A stretch of DNA of 64,000 nucleotides from an uncultured Pelagibacteraceae bacterium (GTDB taxonomy: Bacteria > Pseudomonadota > Alphaproteobacteria > Pelagibacterales > Pelagibacteraceae), in assembly GCA_902595635.1 (NCBI GenBank), contig CACJQT010000007.1, forward strand, positions 1-64,000, in the 5' to 3' direction. Shown piece by piece: positions 20,613 through 30,732 of this stretch; the stretch's first letter is position 1; every line of letters begins with the position of its first letter. Both the position numbers and the translations under genes were made by a program. The notes under the pieces are model-generated. The model was given only the letters and a program-made list of their open reading frames with translations, was not told the DNA's origin and searched no databases.

Positions 20613-21424
20613 AGTTTAGAAATTTCAATTCCAGATTTAATATAACCATTCATAGATCCACAATCTAAATAATTACCTATAAATTTATGTCCAATGAATA
20701 AATATTGATCTAATATCATTCGTCTTATTGCATCTGTAATATGTATTTCGCCACCTTTACCTTTTTTTTGATTTTTTAGATAATGAAAAATTTTCTTTGA
20801 TAATATGTATCTACCTATTACTGCATTATTTGAAGGAGCATCTTTAGCATTAGGTTTTTCAATTACATCTGCAATTTTAAAATTTAATTTGTCAATATTT
20901 TTTTTAATTGAATAAATTCCCCAACGATCTACATTATTTTTTTTAACTTTCATGCTGGCCATTACAGATCCTTTTAATTTTTTATGAATTTTTATCATAT
21001 CTTTTGAACAATTCTTTTTCATAATTAAATCATCAGGTAACAACATTAAAAAATAATTATTTTTTATAAATTTTTTAGTTTTTAGTACAGCATCACCAGT
21101 TCCCATAGGTTTATTTTGATAAACAAACTTAATTTTTTTTCTAAAAAAAAGAATTTTTTTATACTCTTTAATTATTCTAGGGTCTTTCTTTTTTTTTATA
21201 ACTGATTTGTAAAAATTATCATTATTGAAATATTTCTTAATCATCTCTTTTTTTTTTGAAATAATAAAAATTATTTCACTTACACCCGCCTCAATACATT
21301 CATCTAAAATATACTCAATTCCAGGTTTTCCATTTATTGGAAGCAACTCTTTAGGAAAAATACTTGTCAAAGGTAGCAAACGTGTGCCCAAACCAGCAAG
21401 AGGAATAATAGCTTGTTTAATCAT
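20609..21424 (-). CDS. galU: UTP--glucose-1-phosphate uridylyltransferase
   Basis: Makes UDP-glucose from UTP and glucose 1-phosphate (271 residues). The nucleotide-binding start QAIIPLAGLGTRLLPLTSIF, PKELLPINGKPGIEYILDE, the NKPMGTGDAVL and LLPDDLI segments and the late KGKGGEIHITDAIRRM region are typical GalU motifs. First gene of galU-ugd on the minus strand, divergent from panC with a 34-base gap. An unusual run of lysines (KKKK) reflects the AT-rich genome rather than a special domain. Confidence 0.96.
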   Translation of the reverse strand: MIKQAIIPLAGLGTRLLPLTSIFPKELLPINGKPGIEYILDECIEAGVSEIIFIISKKKEMIKKYFNNDNFYKSVIKKKKDPRIIKEYKKILFFRKKIKFVYQNKPMGTGDAVLKTKKFIKNNYFLMLLPDDLIMKKNCSKDMIKIHKKLKGSVMASMKVKKNNVDRWGIYSIKKNIDKLNFKIADVIEKPNAKDAPSNNAVIGRYILSKKIFHYLKNQKKGKGGEIHITDAIRRMILDQYLFIGHKFIGNYLDCGSMNGYIKSGIEISKL

Positions 21425-21438
21425 TAAGATGTTTTACT

Positions 21439-21444
21439 TATAAT
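21439..21444 (+). promoter_or_regulatory. Candidate -10 box of panC
   Basis: A perfect TATAAT hexamer lies 14 bases before the panC ATG in the 34-base galU-panC gap. A -35 box is poor (TTGTTT at 21414-21419 with a long 19-base spacer), so this is a weak candidate. Confidence 0.3.
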
Positions 21445-21458
21445 CATATTTATTAAAA

Positions 21459-22262
21459 ATGAAAATTTTAAAAAATATTTTTGAACTAAATAAGGCAGTA
21501 AAAAATTACAAAAATGTTGGATTTGTACCTACAATGGGGGGAATTCATAAAGGTCACGTATCTTTAATAAAAATTTCACAAAAAAATAACAAAGAAACAA
21601 TAGTTAGTATTTTTGTCAATCCAACACAATTTAATCAAAAAATAGATTTTAAGAATTATCCTAGGAATATAAAAAAAGATATTTCGATATTAAAAAAACT
21701 CAAAGTTAATTATTTATTTTTACCAGAGGTCAATGAAATATATAAAAATAAAATGAAAAATTTTAAACTTAATAAATCTGATAAAATTTTATGTGCTAAA
21801 TATAGAAAAGGTCATTTTGAGGGTGTATTAAACGTGATGAATAGATTGTTATCTATTGTTAAATCTAAGCATATTTATATGGGTGAAAAAGATTTTCAAC
21901 AATACATGTTAATTAAAAGAATATTAGGTAAAAAATATAAAACAAATATTTTTGGATGTCCTACTATACGCGAAAATAATAAAATTGCTTTATCCACAAG
22001 AAATAAATTGTTAAATAAATCATCATTAAGAAAAGCATCAAAAATTGCCATTAAATTAGATAAGATTAAAAGACTATCAAAAACTAATAAATTTGTGGAT
22101 TTGTCAAAAACCAAATATGAGCTTGAAAATAAATTTAAAATAAAAATTGATTATCTTGAATTTAGAGATGAGAAAAAAATGAAGTTAAATAATTTTCAAT
22201 CTAAATATAGACTATTTATTGCTTATCATATTAATGGAGTAAGATTGATTGATAATTTTTGA
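21459..22262 (+). CDS. panC: Pantothenate synthetase
   Basis: Condenses pantoate and beta-alanine with ATP to give pantothenate (267 residues). Motifs: VGFVPTMGGIHKGHVSLIKI with the HxGH nucleotidyl-transferase signature, SIFVNPTQFN, YPRNIKKD, KGHFEGVLNVMNRL, YMGEKDFQQYMLIKR and CPTIRENNKIALSTRN. panB and panD are not adjacent. The ATG follows a TATAAT box by 14 bases. The TGA stop abuts the stop codon of convergent mgtE with no spacer. Confidence 0.96.
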   Translation: MKILKNIFELNKAVKNYKNVGFVPTMGGIHKGHVSLIKISQKNNKETIVSIFVNPTQFNQKIDFKNYPRNIKKDISILKKLKVNYLFLPEVNEIYKNKMKNFKLNKSDKILCAKYRKGHFEGVLNVMNRLLSIVKSKHIYMGEKDFQQYMLIKRILGKKYKTNIFGCPTIRENNKIALSTRNKLLNKSSLRKASKIAIKLDKIKRLSKTNKFVDLSKTKYELENKFKIKIDYLEFRDEKKMKLNNFQSKYRLFIAYHINGVRLIDNF

Positions 22263-23636
22263 TTATAAAAAATAAGCTCCTACACCCAAGAAAGAAACAA
22301 ATCCAATTACGTCTGTTATTGTTGTAACAAATACACTAGAGGAAATTGCAGGATCAATTTTCATTTTATTTAAGGTAACTGGCACTAAAATACCAAAAAG
22401 ACCAGCAACTATCATGGTTAAAACCATTGAAATTGAAATTATAAGTGAAAGCTGAATATCATTAAACCATAGTTGAACTATCAAAGAACTTATAATTGCA
22501 AAAATAACTCCATTTAAAATCCCAATATTAAATTCTTTAATAATATTATTAGTAAAATTATTTTTTGTTAAATCCTGTGTTGCTAACGATCTTACAGTGA
22601 CAGCTAAAGTTTGCATACCAGCATTACCACCCATTGATGCTACTATTGGCATTAAAAAAGCCAATACTACCATTTGTTCAATAGTAGCACCAAATAAACT
22701 AATGCAATAAGTTGCAAGAAAGGCAGTAAACAAGTTTAGTAACAACCAATTAAATCTTCTCTTCGTTTTTGTTATTACTCCATCTGTTATTTCTTCATCA
22801 CCTACTCCTGCTAATCTAAGTGCATCCTCTTCAGCTTCCTCTTTTAATACAGTTAGAACATCATCATAAGCTATCATCCCGACTAATTTGTCAGACTTAT
22901 CTACTACAGCTGCTGAACTCAAATTATAATTTTCAAATAAATTACCAACTTCCTCTCTATCCATATCAACTGGTATTAAAGTTTGAGACTCAGCCATTAT
23001 AGACATCATTTTTGTATCTCTAGGAGTTCTTAATACTCTTGATGAAGGAACTGTACCAATGGGTTTAAATTCTTGATCAACAATAAATATTTCGAGAAAT
23101 TCTTCAGGAAGTTCTTTATTTTCTCTTAGATAATCTATTGTTTGCCCTACAGACCAGTTACTTGGTATAGCTGTAAATTCTCGCTGCATTAATCTAGCAG
23201 CAGAGTCTTCTGGATAACTTAAACTTTCAAGTAATGCAAATCGGTCTTTAGGAGGTAATGAGCTAAGAATTGTATTTTTATCTTTTTCGTCTACATTTTC
23301 TAATATCTTAATTGCGTCATCTGATTCTAAATTTTTTAATATGTTTACTATTGAGTCAGATGACAAATAAGCAATCATCTCAGACTGAATTGATTCATTT
23401 AATTCAACAAAAACTTCAGGATCAACTTTGAAACTATTTAATTTTATTAAATTTTCTCTATCATTTTGACTTAAATGTTCAATAATGTCCGCAGCATCTG
23501 CAGGATGCATAGCATTGAACGAATTTGTAATAAATCCAGCATCATTTGAGGCAATTTTATCTGTGACAACTTTGATGAATTCTTTGTTAAATTCAAAGTT
23601 AACTTTTTTATCTTTTATTTTTTTCACTATAGTCAT
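22263..23636 (-). CDS. mgtE: Magnesium transporter MgtE
   Basis: Homodimeric Mg2+ channel of the inner membrane (457 residues). The N-terminal MgtE helical domain (MHPADAADIIEHLSQNDREN) is followed by tandem CBS domains (roughly residues 140-265, with TLIPVDMDREEVGNLF and SAAVVDKSDKLVGMIAYDDV) that sense Mg2+. Five transmembrane helices start near residue 295 (LFGATIEQMVVLAFLMPIVA, GNAGMQTLAVTVRSLA). It is divergent from lipB with a 61-base gap and convergent, without spacer, to panC. Confidence 0.96.
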   Translation of the reverse strand: MTIVKKIKDKKVNFEFNKEFIKVVTDKIASNDAGFITNSFNAMHPADAADIIEHLSQNDRENLIKLNSFKVDPEVFVELNESIQSEMIAYLSSDSIVNILKNLESDDAIKILENVDEKDKNTILSSLPPKDRFALLESLSYPEDSAARLMQREFTAIPSNWSVGQTIDYLRENKELPEEFLEIFIVDQEFKPIGTVPSSRVLRTPRDTKMMSIMAESQTLIPVDMDREEVGNLFENYNLSSAAVVDKSDKLVGMIAYDDVLTVLKEEAEEDALRLAGVGDEEITDGVITKTKRRFNWLLLNLFTAFLATYCISLFGATIEQMVVLAFLMPIVASMGGNAGMQTLAVTVRSLATQDLTKNNFTNNIIKEFNIGILNGVIFAIISSLIVQLWFNDIQLSLIISISMVLTMIVAGLFGILVPVTLNKMKIDPAISSSVFVTTITDVIGFVSFLGVGAYFL

Positions 23637-23697
23637 AAAATTTACCTATAATTTAGTTGGCACTATTAATACAAAATATAAATAATACAAATTTATA

Positions 23698-24321
23698 ATG
23701 ACAATAGAGATCAAAAAGTCAGTAAAACCAATAAAATATAAATCTGCGATAGATACGCTTGAAGATAGATTGGAGCAAATCAAAGAAAATAAAAATAATG
23801 AACTTATTTGGATACTTGAGCATGAAGAGATTTACACAGGTGGAACAAGTTTTAACAATAATGAGATTTTAGATAAATCTATAAACTTTATTAAAACGAA
23901 TAGAGGAGGAAAAATAACATATCATGGTCCAGGTCAATTGGTTTTTTATTTTGTGATCGACTTAAACAAAAGAGGTAAAAATATAAAAAAAATAATAACT
24001 GCAATCGAAAAAACGATTATAGATACCCTAAAAATTTACAGCATAAAGTGTTTTGCTGATAGAAAAAATATTGGAATTTGGTTTGAGCACAAATCTGGAA
24101 AAATAGATAAAATTGCAGCAATAGGCATAAAGGTAAAAAAATGGATTGCTTATCACGGATTCGCATTAAATATATCGAACGATCTTAATGTATATAAAAA
24201 GATAATTCCATGTGGAATCAGAGATAGAGGAGTTTCAAATTTAAATAAAATTAAAAAACAAAATTATAAAAATATTGAGAATGATTTAATAAAAAATTTT
24301 TTATCGAACATTAAAAATTAA
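23698..24321 (+). CDS. lipB: Lipoyl(octanoyl) transferase
   Basis: Transfers octanoyl groups from acyl carrier protein to lipoyl domains of 2-oxoacid dehydrogenases and GcvH (207 residues). The signature [16 protein letters not shown] is complete. The catalytic Lys is in [12 protein letters not shown] and the catalytic Cys in [14 protein letters not shown]. The 3' end overlaps the convergent RluC-type gene by 11 bases. Gene is complete, and its upstream gap of 61 bases is shared with mgtE. Confidence 0.96.
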   Translation: MTIEIKKSVKPIKYKSAIDTLEDRLEQIKENKNNELIWILEHEEIYTGGTSFNNNEILDKSINFIKTNRGGKITYHGPGQLVFYFVIDLNKRGKNIKKIITAIEKTIIDTLKIYSIKCFADRKNIGIWFEHKSGKIDKIAAIGIKVKKWIAYHGFALNISNDLNVYKKIIPCGIRDRGVSNLNKIKKQNYKNIENDLIKNFLSNIKN

Positions 24322-25219
24322 GTCTTTTTGTTTTTAACATATTTCTAAAATAATTTGGAGGTGTGGCTCTAAATGTATATTTTTTTTCATTAATTTTAAA
24401 TTTTATTTCATATGAATGTAGCATTAAATTTTTATTATTTACATTTGAGTTATTTGTTGAATTATATTTTTTATCACCAATAATTGAATTTCCTAAATTG
24501 AATAATTGTTTTCTTAATTGGTGTTTTCTACCTGTTATTGGATTTAACTGAATAAAGGTTGCATTATTATTTTTATCTAAAATTTCATATTTTGTTTCAG
24601 CTTTTTCAACAATTTTTTTTTTACTTTCAAATCTAATTAAATCATCTTTTAAAATGCCTTTGTCGTTTAAAATTAATTCACTATTACATATTGCTAAATA
24701 AGTTTTATAAACTTTTCTTAATCTAAAAAGCGAGGTAAGTAGTTGGGCAGTTTCTCTATTTTTTGCAATTATAAAAACTCCAGATGTATCTTTGTCTAAT
24801 CTATGAACGGAAAATGGTTTCTCATCACGAAATAAATTACTTTTTGCAAATATATCAATTATATTTTTTTTAGATTTTGTACCACCCTGAACTGAAATTC
24901 CCGCTTGTTTATTTAAAACCACAAAATTATCATTATTTTCGATAATTAAATCTTCATTTTCTTTTATAATTTCATTGCTAGGATTATATTTTTCTTTTTT
25001 TTGCTTAATAATTTTTTTAAATTCAAAATTATATAATTCAATTTTGTCATTAAATTGAATTTTTTTTGAACTTTTAATTTTTTTTTTATTTAGCTTAATC
25101 CTTCCATTTCTTAGGTTTTTTTCAATTAAACTTTGTGGAATTTGACCGAAGTGATTTCTTAAAAATCTATCAATTCTCATACCATTGAACGTTTTATCAA
25201 CGTTTAATAGTTTTTTCAT
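24311..25219 (-). CDS. RluC/RluD-type rRNA pseudouridine synthase
   Basis: Isomerises specific uridines of 23S rRNA (302 residues). An N-terminal S4 RNA-binding domain ([20 protein letters not shown]) precedes the synthase domain with catalytic Asp in [19 protein letters not shown], plus [16 protein letters not shown]. The length and S4 domain fit the RluC/RluD group; which uridines are modified cannot be decided. It lies 9 bases downstream of rplQ on the same strand and is probably co-transcribed with the alpha operon. Its 3' end overlaps lipB by 11 bases. Confidence 0.93.
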   Translation of the reverse strand: MKKLLNVDKTFNGMRIDRFLRNHFGQIPQSLIEKNLRNGRIKLNKKKIKSSKKIQFNDKIELYNFEFKKIIKQKKEKYNPSNEIIKENEDLIIENNDNFVVLNKQAGISVQGGTKSKKNIIDIFAKSNLFRDEKPFSVHRLDKDTSGVFIIAKNRETAQLLTSLFRLRKVYKTYLAICNSELILNDKGILKDDLIRFESKKKIVEKAETKYEILDKNNNATFIQLNPITGRKHQLRKQLFNLGNSIIGDKKYNSTNNSNVNNKNLMLHSYEIKFKINEKKYTFRATPPNYFRNMLKTKRLNF

Positions 25220-25228
25220 TTTTTAAAT

Positions 25229-25669
25229 TTAAGCTGTTGCTTCTTTTGGAGCTTCTTTTTTTTGATCTTTGGCTGTGACTTTCTTTTTTTTATCTACTCT
25301 TTTTGCTTCAACATCCCTATCTACAAACTCAATCACAGCCATTGGGGCATTATCACCATATCTAAATCCAGCCTTGATAATTCTCGTATATCCACCTTTT
25401 CGATTTTCATATCTTTTAGAAAGGGTTTTTTTAACTTTATTTGTAGATTTAATGTCTTGTAGTTTTGAGATTAATGTTTTTGTATTTGATAAGGTATCTT
25501 TCTTACCTAAAGTTATAATTTTGTCAGCTTGAGGTTTTAAAACTTTTGCTTTTGGCAAAGTTGTTGTGATTTGCTCATATTTTATTAATGAGTTGAGCAT
25601 ATTTTTAATCAGGGCTTTTCTGTGTTCTGAGGTTCTATTGAGCTTTTTATAGCCCATCTTATGTCTCAT
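25229..25669 (-). CDS. rplQ: 50S ribosomal protein L17
   Basis: L17 of the large subunit, near the peptide exit tunnel (146 residues). The N-terminal [20 protein letters not shown] is diagnostic. A lysine/alanine-rich tail of about 20 residues (after [14 protein letters not shown]) extends beyond the E. coli length, as usual in alphaproteobacteria. The start overlaps the rpoA stop by one base. Last ribosomal gene of the supercluster. Confidence 0.97.
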   Translation of the reverse strand: MRHKMGYKKLNRTSEHRKALIKNMLNSLIKYEQITTTLPKAKVLKPQADKIITLGKKDTLSNTKTLISKLQDIKSTNKVKKTLSKRYENRKGGYTRIIKAGFRYGDNAPMAVIEFVDRDVEAKRVDKKKKVTAKDQKKEAPKEATA

Positions 25670-26697
25670 TATATCGCTTCCTCTAACTTCTTGGATAATT
25701 CTGCAATATTATCTGGTGGCCAATTTGGAATTTCCATACCAAGATATAATGACATTCCAGTTAATACTTCTTTAATCTCATTTAATGATTTTCTACCAAA
25801 ATTAGGTGTTCTCAGCATTTCACCTTCAGATTTTTGTACAAGATCGCCAATATAAATAATGTTATCATTTTTTAAGCAATTCATAGATCTTACAGAAAGT
25901 TCTAATTCATCAACTTTTCTCAATAAATTTTTATTAAATTCTGGCTCAGATGGTTGTTCTTTAACTATAACTTCTTGTGGTTCATCAAAATTAACAAACA
26001 TACCTAGCTGATCTTGAAATATTCTTGCTGAATATGCTACCGCATCTTCAGCTGAAATTGATCCATTTGTTTCTACTTCCATTGTTAGTTTATCATAATC
26101 TAATGCTTTTCCTTCTCTAGCTGTACTTACTGAGTAAGATACTTTTTTTACAGGACTAAATAGTGAGTCTATTGGAATTAAACCAAGTGGTGGCTCCTCG
26201 GGTTTATTAATATCTGCTGATACATAACCCTTACCAGTACCTACTGACATTTCCATATGAAACTTTGTATTTTCATCTAGATTACAAATGACTAAATCTG
26301 GATTTAAAATCTCAATGTCTGCAACTGATGTTATATCAGAAGCTTTAATTTCTCCAGGTCCCTTGGCATCAAGTATTAACTTTTTTGGTTCATCTGTTAA
26401 ACTTTTAAGAGCTAAAGATTTTACATTAAGTACAATATCTGTTACATCCTCTCTTACACCTTTTATTGAGGTAAATTCGTGAAGAACACCATCAATTTGT
26501 ATTGATGTTACAGCCGTACCTCTAATCGAAGATAAAAGAATTCTTCTTAATGAATTTCCAAGAGTTAAACCATAACCTTTTTCTAAAGGTTCTGCCGTTA
26601 TCTTTGCAAATGCCTTATCATCACTTAACTGAACATCTAGTTTTGCAGGTTTAATTAATGATTTCCAATTTTTTGAATTTACTTCTGTTTGCTCCAT
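25669..26697 (-). CDS. rpoA: RNA polymerase alpha subunit
   Basis: Alpha subunit (342 residues), which dimerises through its N-terminal domain to nucleate RNA polymerase assembly. The N-terminal domain shows [20 protein letters not shown]. The C-terminal DNA/activator-binding domain ([33 protein letters not shown]) is joined by a linker near residue 240. It sits between rpsK and rplQ with one-base overlaps on both sides, the usual alpha operon order. Confidence 0.98.
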   Translation of the reverse strand: MEQTEVNSKNWKSLIKPAKLDVQLSDDKAFAKITAEPLEKGYGLTLGNSLRRILLSSIRGTAVTSIQIDGVLHEFTSIKGVREDVTDIVLNVKSLALKSLTDEPKKLILDAKGPGEIKASDITSVADIEILNPDLVICNLDENTKFHMEMSVGTGKGYVSADINKPEEPPLGLIPIDSLFSPVKKVSYSVSTAREGKALDYDKLTMEVETNGSISAEDAVAYSARIFQDQLGMFVNFDEPQEVIVKEQPSEPEFNKNLLRKVDELELSVRSMNCLKNDNIIYIGDLVQKSEGEMLRTPNFGRKSLNEIKEVLTGMSLYLGMEIPNWPPDNIAELSKKLEEAI

Positions 26698-27134
26698 TAA
26701 ACTCTCCTTTTTTTAGGTGGTCTTGTACCATTGTGTGGCATTGGTGTTGTGTCTTTGATTGATATAATTTTAAAACCTCTAGCTTGTAAAGCTCTTAAAG
26801 CAGTTTCTCTTCCAGATCCAGGACCTTTAACTTCAACAGATAAAATTTTCATACCAACCTCTAAAGCTTTTGCTGCAGCTGCATCAGCAGCAACTTGTGC
26901 TGCATAAGGTGTGGACTTACGAGAACCTTTGAATCCTTTTTGTCCAGCTGATGCCCATGAAATAACATTTCCATTAGTATCGGCAATAGATACGATTGTA
27001 TTATTAAAAGTAGATTGAACATAAGCAATCCCATTTAGAATATTCTTTTTTCCCTTTTTTTTCTTAGAATAAGAACTTTTCTTAGATTTAGTTTCTGTTT
27101 TCTCTGCTTTATTTATAGCTTCTTCTTTTTTCAT
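26697..27134 (-). CDS. rpsK: 30S ribosomal protein S11
   Basis: S11 of the small-subunit platform (145 residues). The core begins at [20 protein letters not shown] and ends with the conserved [17 protein letters not shown] lysine-rich N-terminal extension of about 30 residues precedes the core. It overlaps the rpsM stop and the rpoA start by one base each, so translation of the four alpha-operon genes is probably coupled. Confidence 0.97.
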   Translation of the reverse strand: MKKEEAINKAEKTETKSKKSSYSKKKKGKKNILNGIAYVQSTFNNTIVSIADTNGNVISWASAGQKGFKGSRKSTPYAAQVAADAAAAKALEVGMKILSVEVKGPGSGRETALRALQARGFKIISIKDTTPMPHNGTRPPKKRRV

Positions 27135-27517
27135 TATTTTTTAAGTGGAGTTAGTTTTTTTCCTGCAATTGCGATTGCTTTTCCTTTTCTAGTTCTAGAA
27201 TTACATCTTGTTCTTTGACCTCTAACAGGAAGTTTCTTTCTATGTCTAGACCCTCTATAAGTTGCTAGATCAATTAATCTTTTTATACTTAGAGATGTTT
27301 CCCTTCTTAAATCACCCTCTACAATAAACTTTTGATCTATATATTCTCTTATCTTTAAAATTTGATCATCTGTTAACTCATTTACTCTTTTTGATTTTGG
27401 TATTTCTAATGCACTACAAATTTGGTTAGAAAATTTATTTCCAATACCATAAATATATGTAAGTCCAACATGAACTAATTTATTTTGTGGAATGTTTACA
27501 CCTGCAATACGAGCCAT
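27134..27517 (-). CDS. rpsM: 30S ribosomal protein S13
   Basis: S13 of the small-subunit head, contacting the P-site tRNA and L5 (127 residues). [20 protein letters not shown] and the C-terminal [16 protein letters not shown] are diagnostic. It is preceded by a 55-base gap after adk, the largest in the ribosomal part besides the rpsL leader. That gap holds a good promoter candidate at 27541-27568, making rpsM the likely start of a separate transcript rpsM-rpsK-rpoA-rplQ. Confidence 0.97.
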   Translation of the reverse strand: MARIAGVNIPQNKLVHVGLTYIYGIGNKFSNQICSALEIPKSKRVNELTDDQILKIREYIDQKFIVEGDLRRETSLSIKRLIDLATYRGSRHRKKLPVRGQRTRCNSRTRKGKAIAIAGKKLTPLKK

Positions 27518-27540
27518 AATTATTGTGATAAATTGTGCCT

Positions 27541-27568
27541 TTTATATAAGAAGATTACTCAAAGTCAA
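27541..27568 (-). promoter_or_regulatory. Candidate sigma-70-type promoter of rpsM operon
   Basis: On the minus strand, TTGACT (27563-27568) and TATAAA (27541-27546) are separated by 16 bases, close to the vegetative consensus. It lies in the adk-rpsM gap and would give an rpsM leader of roughly 17-20 bases. Confidence 0.6.
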
Positions 27569-27572
27569 CGCC

Positions 27573-28136
27573 TTAAACATTCAAAAAATCCTCAATTTTA
27601 CTTGTTATTTGATCGATTTCCATTGCTCCGTCAATCTCATGAAAATTTGAATTTTTTGAATAGTAATCTAATACCGGTCTAGTTGTTTCGATGTAAGTAT
27701 CATATCTCTTTAATATAGTATCTAGATCATCATCAGATCTTTTTTCTATAATTTTTCTTTTTTTTATCCTTTCTACAATAGTGTCTTTGTTAACATTTAA
27801 AAAAAAAATATGATCTATATTCTGATTTGAATTTTTTAATAATAGATCTAGATTTTTAGCTTGGTTAAGAGATCTTGGATATCCATCAAATATTAACTTT
27901 TCTTTTTTATTAGGGTCAAAAACATGATTTTTTAAAAGACTATTTACAATTTCGTCACTAACAAATTTTCCCTCATTCATATTATTTATTATTTTTTTTC
28001 CAATATCTGTATCTTTTTTTATTTCTTCTCTTAAAATATCACCTGTAGAAATTTGATAACCATTTAATTTTTTTACTAAATATTTGGCTTGAGTACCTTT
28101 TCCAGCTCCTGGTGGACCAAACAAAATTATGTTCAC
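27573..28136 (-). CDS. adk: Adenylate kinase
   Basis: Interconverts ATP + AMP and 2 ADP in the cytoplasm (187 residues). The P-loop GPPGAGKGTQAKYLVKKL, the AMP-binding ISTGDILREE and FDGYPRSLNQA, and the lid RIKKRKIIEKRSDDD are visible. It has the short lid form without the zinc-binding insertion found in many 210-220 residue enzymes. Placed directly after secY (start adjacent to the secY stop), as in many bacterial spc operons. Confidence 0.97.
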   Translation of the reverse strand: MNIILFGPPGAGKGTQAKYLVKKLNGYQISTGDILREEIKKDTDIGKKIINNMNEGKFVSDEIVNSLLKNHVFDPNKKEKLIFDGYPRSLNQAKNLDLLLKNSNQNIDHIFFLNVNKDTIVERIKKRKIIEKRSDDDLDTILKRYDTYIETTRPVLDYYSKNSNFHEIDGAMEIDQITSKIEDFLNV

Positions 28137-29417
28137 TTATCTACCAAATTTTGTTTTTTTAATAAGTTGCTCATATTGAGAACTCATCATCCTAGTTTGA
28201 ATTTGTGTAACAGTATCAATTGCAACAACAACAACAATTAAAACAGAAGCGCCACCCAAATAAAATGGGATAGGATAATTTGCAATTAGAAATTCTGGCA
28301 TTAAACAAACTAATGCGAGATATAATGCTCCTATTGTTGTAAGTCTTGTTAATATTGTGTCTATATAAAGTGCAGTACTTTCTCCAGGTCTTATTCCTGG
28401 AATAAATCCACCATATTTTCTTAAATTTTCTGCTGTTTCGGTAGGATTGAAAGTAATTGAAGTATAAAAAAATGTAAAAAAGATTATTCCAGAAGCATAT
28501 AATAACATATATAAAGGCTGACCTTGAGAAAAATAAGATGAAATATTTAAAAACGTTTCATTTTGAGAAACATTAAAGTTTGAAAAGGTGACTGGTAATA
28601 ATAATAAAGCTGAAGCAAAAATTGCGGGTATTACACCTGCAGAATTAATTTTTAAAGGTAAATGAGAAGAGTCTCCACCATACATTTTATTCCCCATTTG
28701 TCTCTTTGGATAATTTATAAGAATTTTTCTTAATGCTCTTTCCATAAAAACAATAAACATTATTGTTGCAACAAGTAATATAAATATAAAAATTATCATT
28801 ACTGTTGAAATTGCACCAGTCCTTCCAAGTTCGAATGTCGTTACTAGTGCCCTAGGAATTTCAGCAACAATACCTGAAAAGATTATTAATGATATACCAT
28901 TGCCAATTCCTCTCTGTGTAATTTGTTCTCCGAGCCACATTAAAAATATAGTTCCAGCAACAATTGTGGTTACTGTTGAAATTTTAAAAAATATTCCAGG
29001 ATTAATTACTAAATCTGCTGACGACTCTAGCCCAACAGCCAATCCATAGCCCTGTATAGTTGCTAACAGTACAGTTCCATATCTAGTTATTTGAGTAATT
29101 TTTTGTCTTCCTATTTCACCTTGGGCTTTTAAATTTTTAAAATATTCTGAAACACCAGTAAGTAATTGGACAATAATTGAAGATGATATATAAGGCATTA
29201 TCCCAAGAGCAAAAATTGCCATTCTACTTACAGCTCCACCTGCAAAAACATTAAACATTCCCAGTAAACCTTTTTGATTTCCTTCCATCATTATTTGAAG
29301 TTGTTCGGGGTCTATTCCAGGCAAAGGAACAAATGTTCCCAATCTATAAACGGCAAGTATAAATAATGTAAAAAGTATTCTGTTTCTTAAATCGTTAGAT
29401 TGTGTTGAGGTACTCAT
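28137..29417 (-). CDS. secY: Preprotein translocase subunit SecY
   Basis: Channel subunit of the SecYEG translocon in the inner membrane (426 residues, about ten membrane helices). It starts with the N-terminal amphipathic region and RILFTLFILAVYRLGTFVPL. Plug/translocation motifs GLLGMFNVFAGGAVSRMAI and the cytoplasmic loop GERTALRKILINYPKRQ-like region (RALRKILINYPKRQMGNKMYG) are present. It overlaps rplO by one base. Its partner SecE is encoded at 52.0-52.2 kb; secG is not in the window. Confidence 0.97.
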   Translation of the reverse strand: MSTSTQSNDLRNRILFTLFILAVYRLGTFVPLPGIDPEQLQIMMEGNQKGLLGMFNVFAGGAVSRMAIFALGIMPYISSSIIVQLLTGVSEYFKNLKAQGEIGRQKITQITRYGTVLLATIQGYGLAVGLESSADLVINPGIFFKISTVTTIVAGTIFLMWLGEQITQRGIGNGISLIIFSGIVAEIPRALVTTFELGRTGAISTVMIIFIFILLVATIMFIVFMERALRKILINYPKRQMGNKMYGGDSSHLPLKINSAGVIPAIFASALLLLPVTFSNFNVSQNETFLNISSYFSQGQPLYMLLYASGIIFFTFFYTSITFNPTETAENLRKYGGFIPGIRPGESTALYIDTILTRLTTIGALYLALVCLMPEFLIANYPIPFYLGGASVLIVVVVAIDTVTQIQTRMMSSQYEQLIKKTKFGR

Positions 29418-29878
29418 TATTTAGATTGATTTTTAACAGTAATTTGTCCGCCAGCCTTCTCGATTTTATCTTTAGCAGTTTTGGAACAATAATCTGCTTC
29501 AATGTTAATCTTTGAATTAAAATCACCATTTGATAAAACTTTAAATTTATCAATTGATTTTCTAAAAAACTTAGTTTTTTTAAATGTTTCAATATTAATT
29601 TTAACATCTGTACTAATATTTTTAATATCAATTAGTCTTTGTAAATCACCTAAATTTATTACTGCAACATTTGCTTTGTTTATAGGGTTGAAACCTCTTT
29701 TTGGTAATCTTCTGTATAATGGCATTTGGCCACCTTCAAAACTTTTTATAGCTACTCCAGATCTTGATTTTTGACCTTTTACTCCTCTGCCAGAAGTTTT
29801 CCCTTTTCCAGATCCTATACCTCTTCCTACACGAATTTTTTTTGTTTTCAGCTTATGTAATGTATTTAATAATGTCAT
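29417..29878 (-). CDS. rplO: 50S ribosomal protein L15
   Basis: L15, an early large-subunit assembly protein (153 residues). The glycine-rich N-terminus VGRGIGSGKGKTSGRGVKGQ and MPLYRRLPKRGFNP are diagnostic. It follows rpsE directly (TAATG overlap); the rpmD gene (L30) that usually sits between them in Proteobacteria is missing. Confidence 0.97.
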   Translation of the reverse strand: MTLLNTLHKLKTKKIRVGRGIGSGKGKTSGRGVKGQKSRSGVAIKSFEGGQMPLYRRLPKRGFNPINKANVAVINLGDLQRLIDIKNISTDVKINIETFKKTKFFRKSIDKFKVLSNGDFNSKINIEADYCSKTAKDKIEKAGGQITVKNQSK

Positions 29879-30378
29879 TATCCTCTTTTCTCAATTATTT
29901 CTGAAATTTTTTTATTTCTTAAATTAGAAATATTTTTCGGTGAATTTTGTTTTGATAAGGCTTTTATACATGCTCTAATTACATTATGTGGATTTGCTGT
30001 ACCTAAAGATTTAGCTACAATATCTTTTATTCCAAGTACTTCACAAACTGCTCTAACTGGACCACCCGCTATTATTCCAGTTCCCTTAGGAGCAGATCTT
30101 AATTTAATTTTGCCTGCACCATCCTTGCCATATATGTCATGATGAATAGTTCGCCCATCTCTTAGAGGTATTTGTATCAATTTTCTTCTAGCTAGTTCAT
30201 TTGCTTTTTTAATCGCGTCTGGAACTTGTTTTGCTTTTGCATGTGCAATACCAATTTTACCATTTTGATTACCAACTACGACTAGAGCAGAAAAACCAAA
30301 TCTTCTTCCACCTTTAACAACCTTTGTTATTCTATTTATATGAACTAATTTTTCTACAAATTCTGTATTTTTTTCCAT
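29878..30378 (-). CDS. rpsE: 30S ribosomal protein S5
   Basis: S5, important for decoding fidelity and mRNA helicase activity at the entry tunnel (166 residues). VVKGGRRFGFSALVVVGNQN, the S5 double-stranded RNA-binding domain and PKGTGIIAGGPVRAVCEVLG are clear. Its stop overlaps the rplO start. The gap to rplR is 3 bases. Confidence 0.97.
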   Translation of the reverse strand: MEKNTEFVEKLVHINRITKVVKGGRRFGFSALVVVGNQNGKIGIAHAKAKQVPDAIKKANELARRKLIQIPLRDGRTIHHDIYGKDGAGKIKLRSAPKGTGIIAGGPVRAVCEVLGIKDIVAKSLGTANPHNVIRACIKALSKQNSPKNISNLRNKKISEIIEKRG

Positions 30379-30381
30379 ATT

Positions 30382-30732
30382 TTAAAATTCCATTCCATTT
30401 TTTCGTAATGTTTCAGCAAAAATTTTAACTCTCCCATGATATTTATAAATACCTCTATCAAAGTAAATTTTTTTAATATTTTTTTCATTTGCTTTTTTTG
30501 CAAGAGTTTCAGCGACAATAGTTGATAATTCTGATTTGTTTTTTTTCTGTCCTTTAAGATCTTTGTCTATTGATGAAGCGGAAACTAAAGTAATATTTTT
30601 TACATCGTCTATTATTTGTGCACTTATATTTTTTGACGATCTTGAAACACTTAATCTGTATCTATCTTTAGATACATTTTTAAGTTTTTTTCTTACTCTG
30701 AATCTTTTTCTTTCAATATTTGTTAATTTCAT
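30382..30732 (-). CDS. rplR: 50S ribosomal protein L18
   Basis: L18 (116 residues), which binds 5S rRNA with L5 and L25. [20 protein letters not shown] and [20 protein letters not shown], ending RKNGMEF, are family hallmarks. Start overlaps the rplF stop by one base. Confidence 0.97.
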   Translation of the reverse strand: MKLTNIERKRFRVRKKLKNVSKDRYRLSVSRSSKNISAQIIDDVKNITLVSASSIDKDLKGQKKNKSELSTIVAETLAKKANEKNIKKIYFDRGIYKYHGRVKIFAETLRKNGMEF

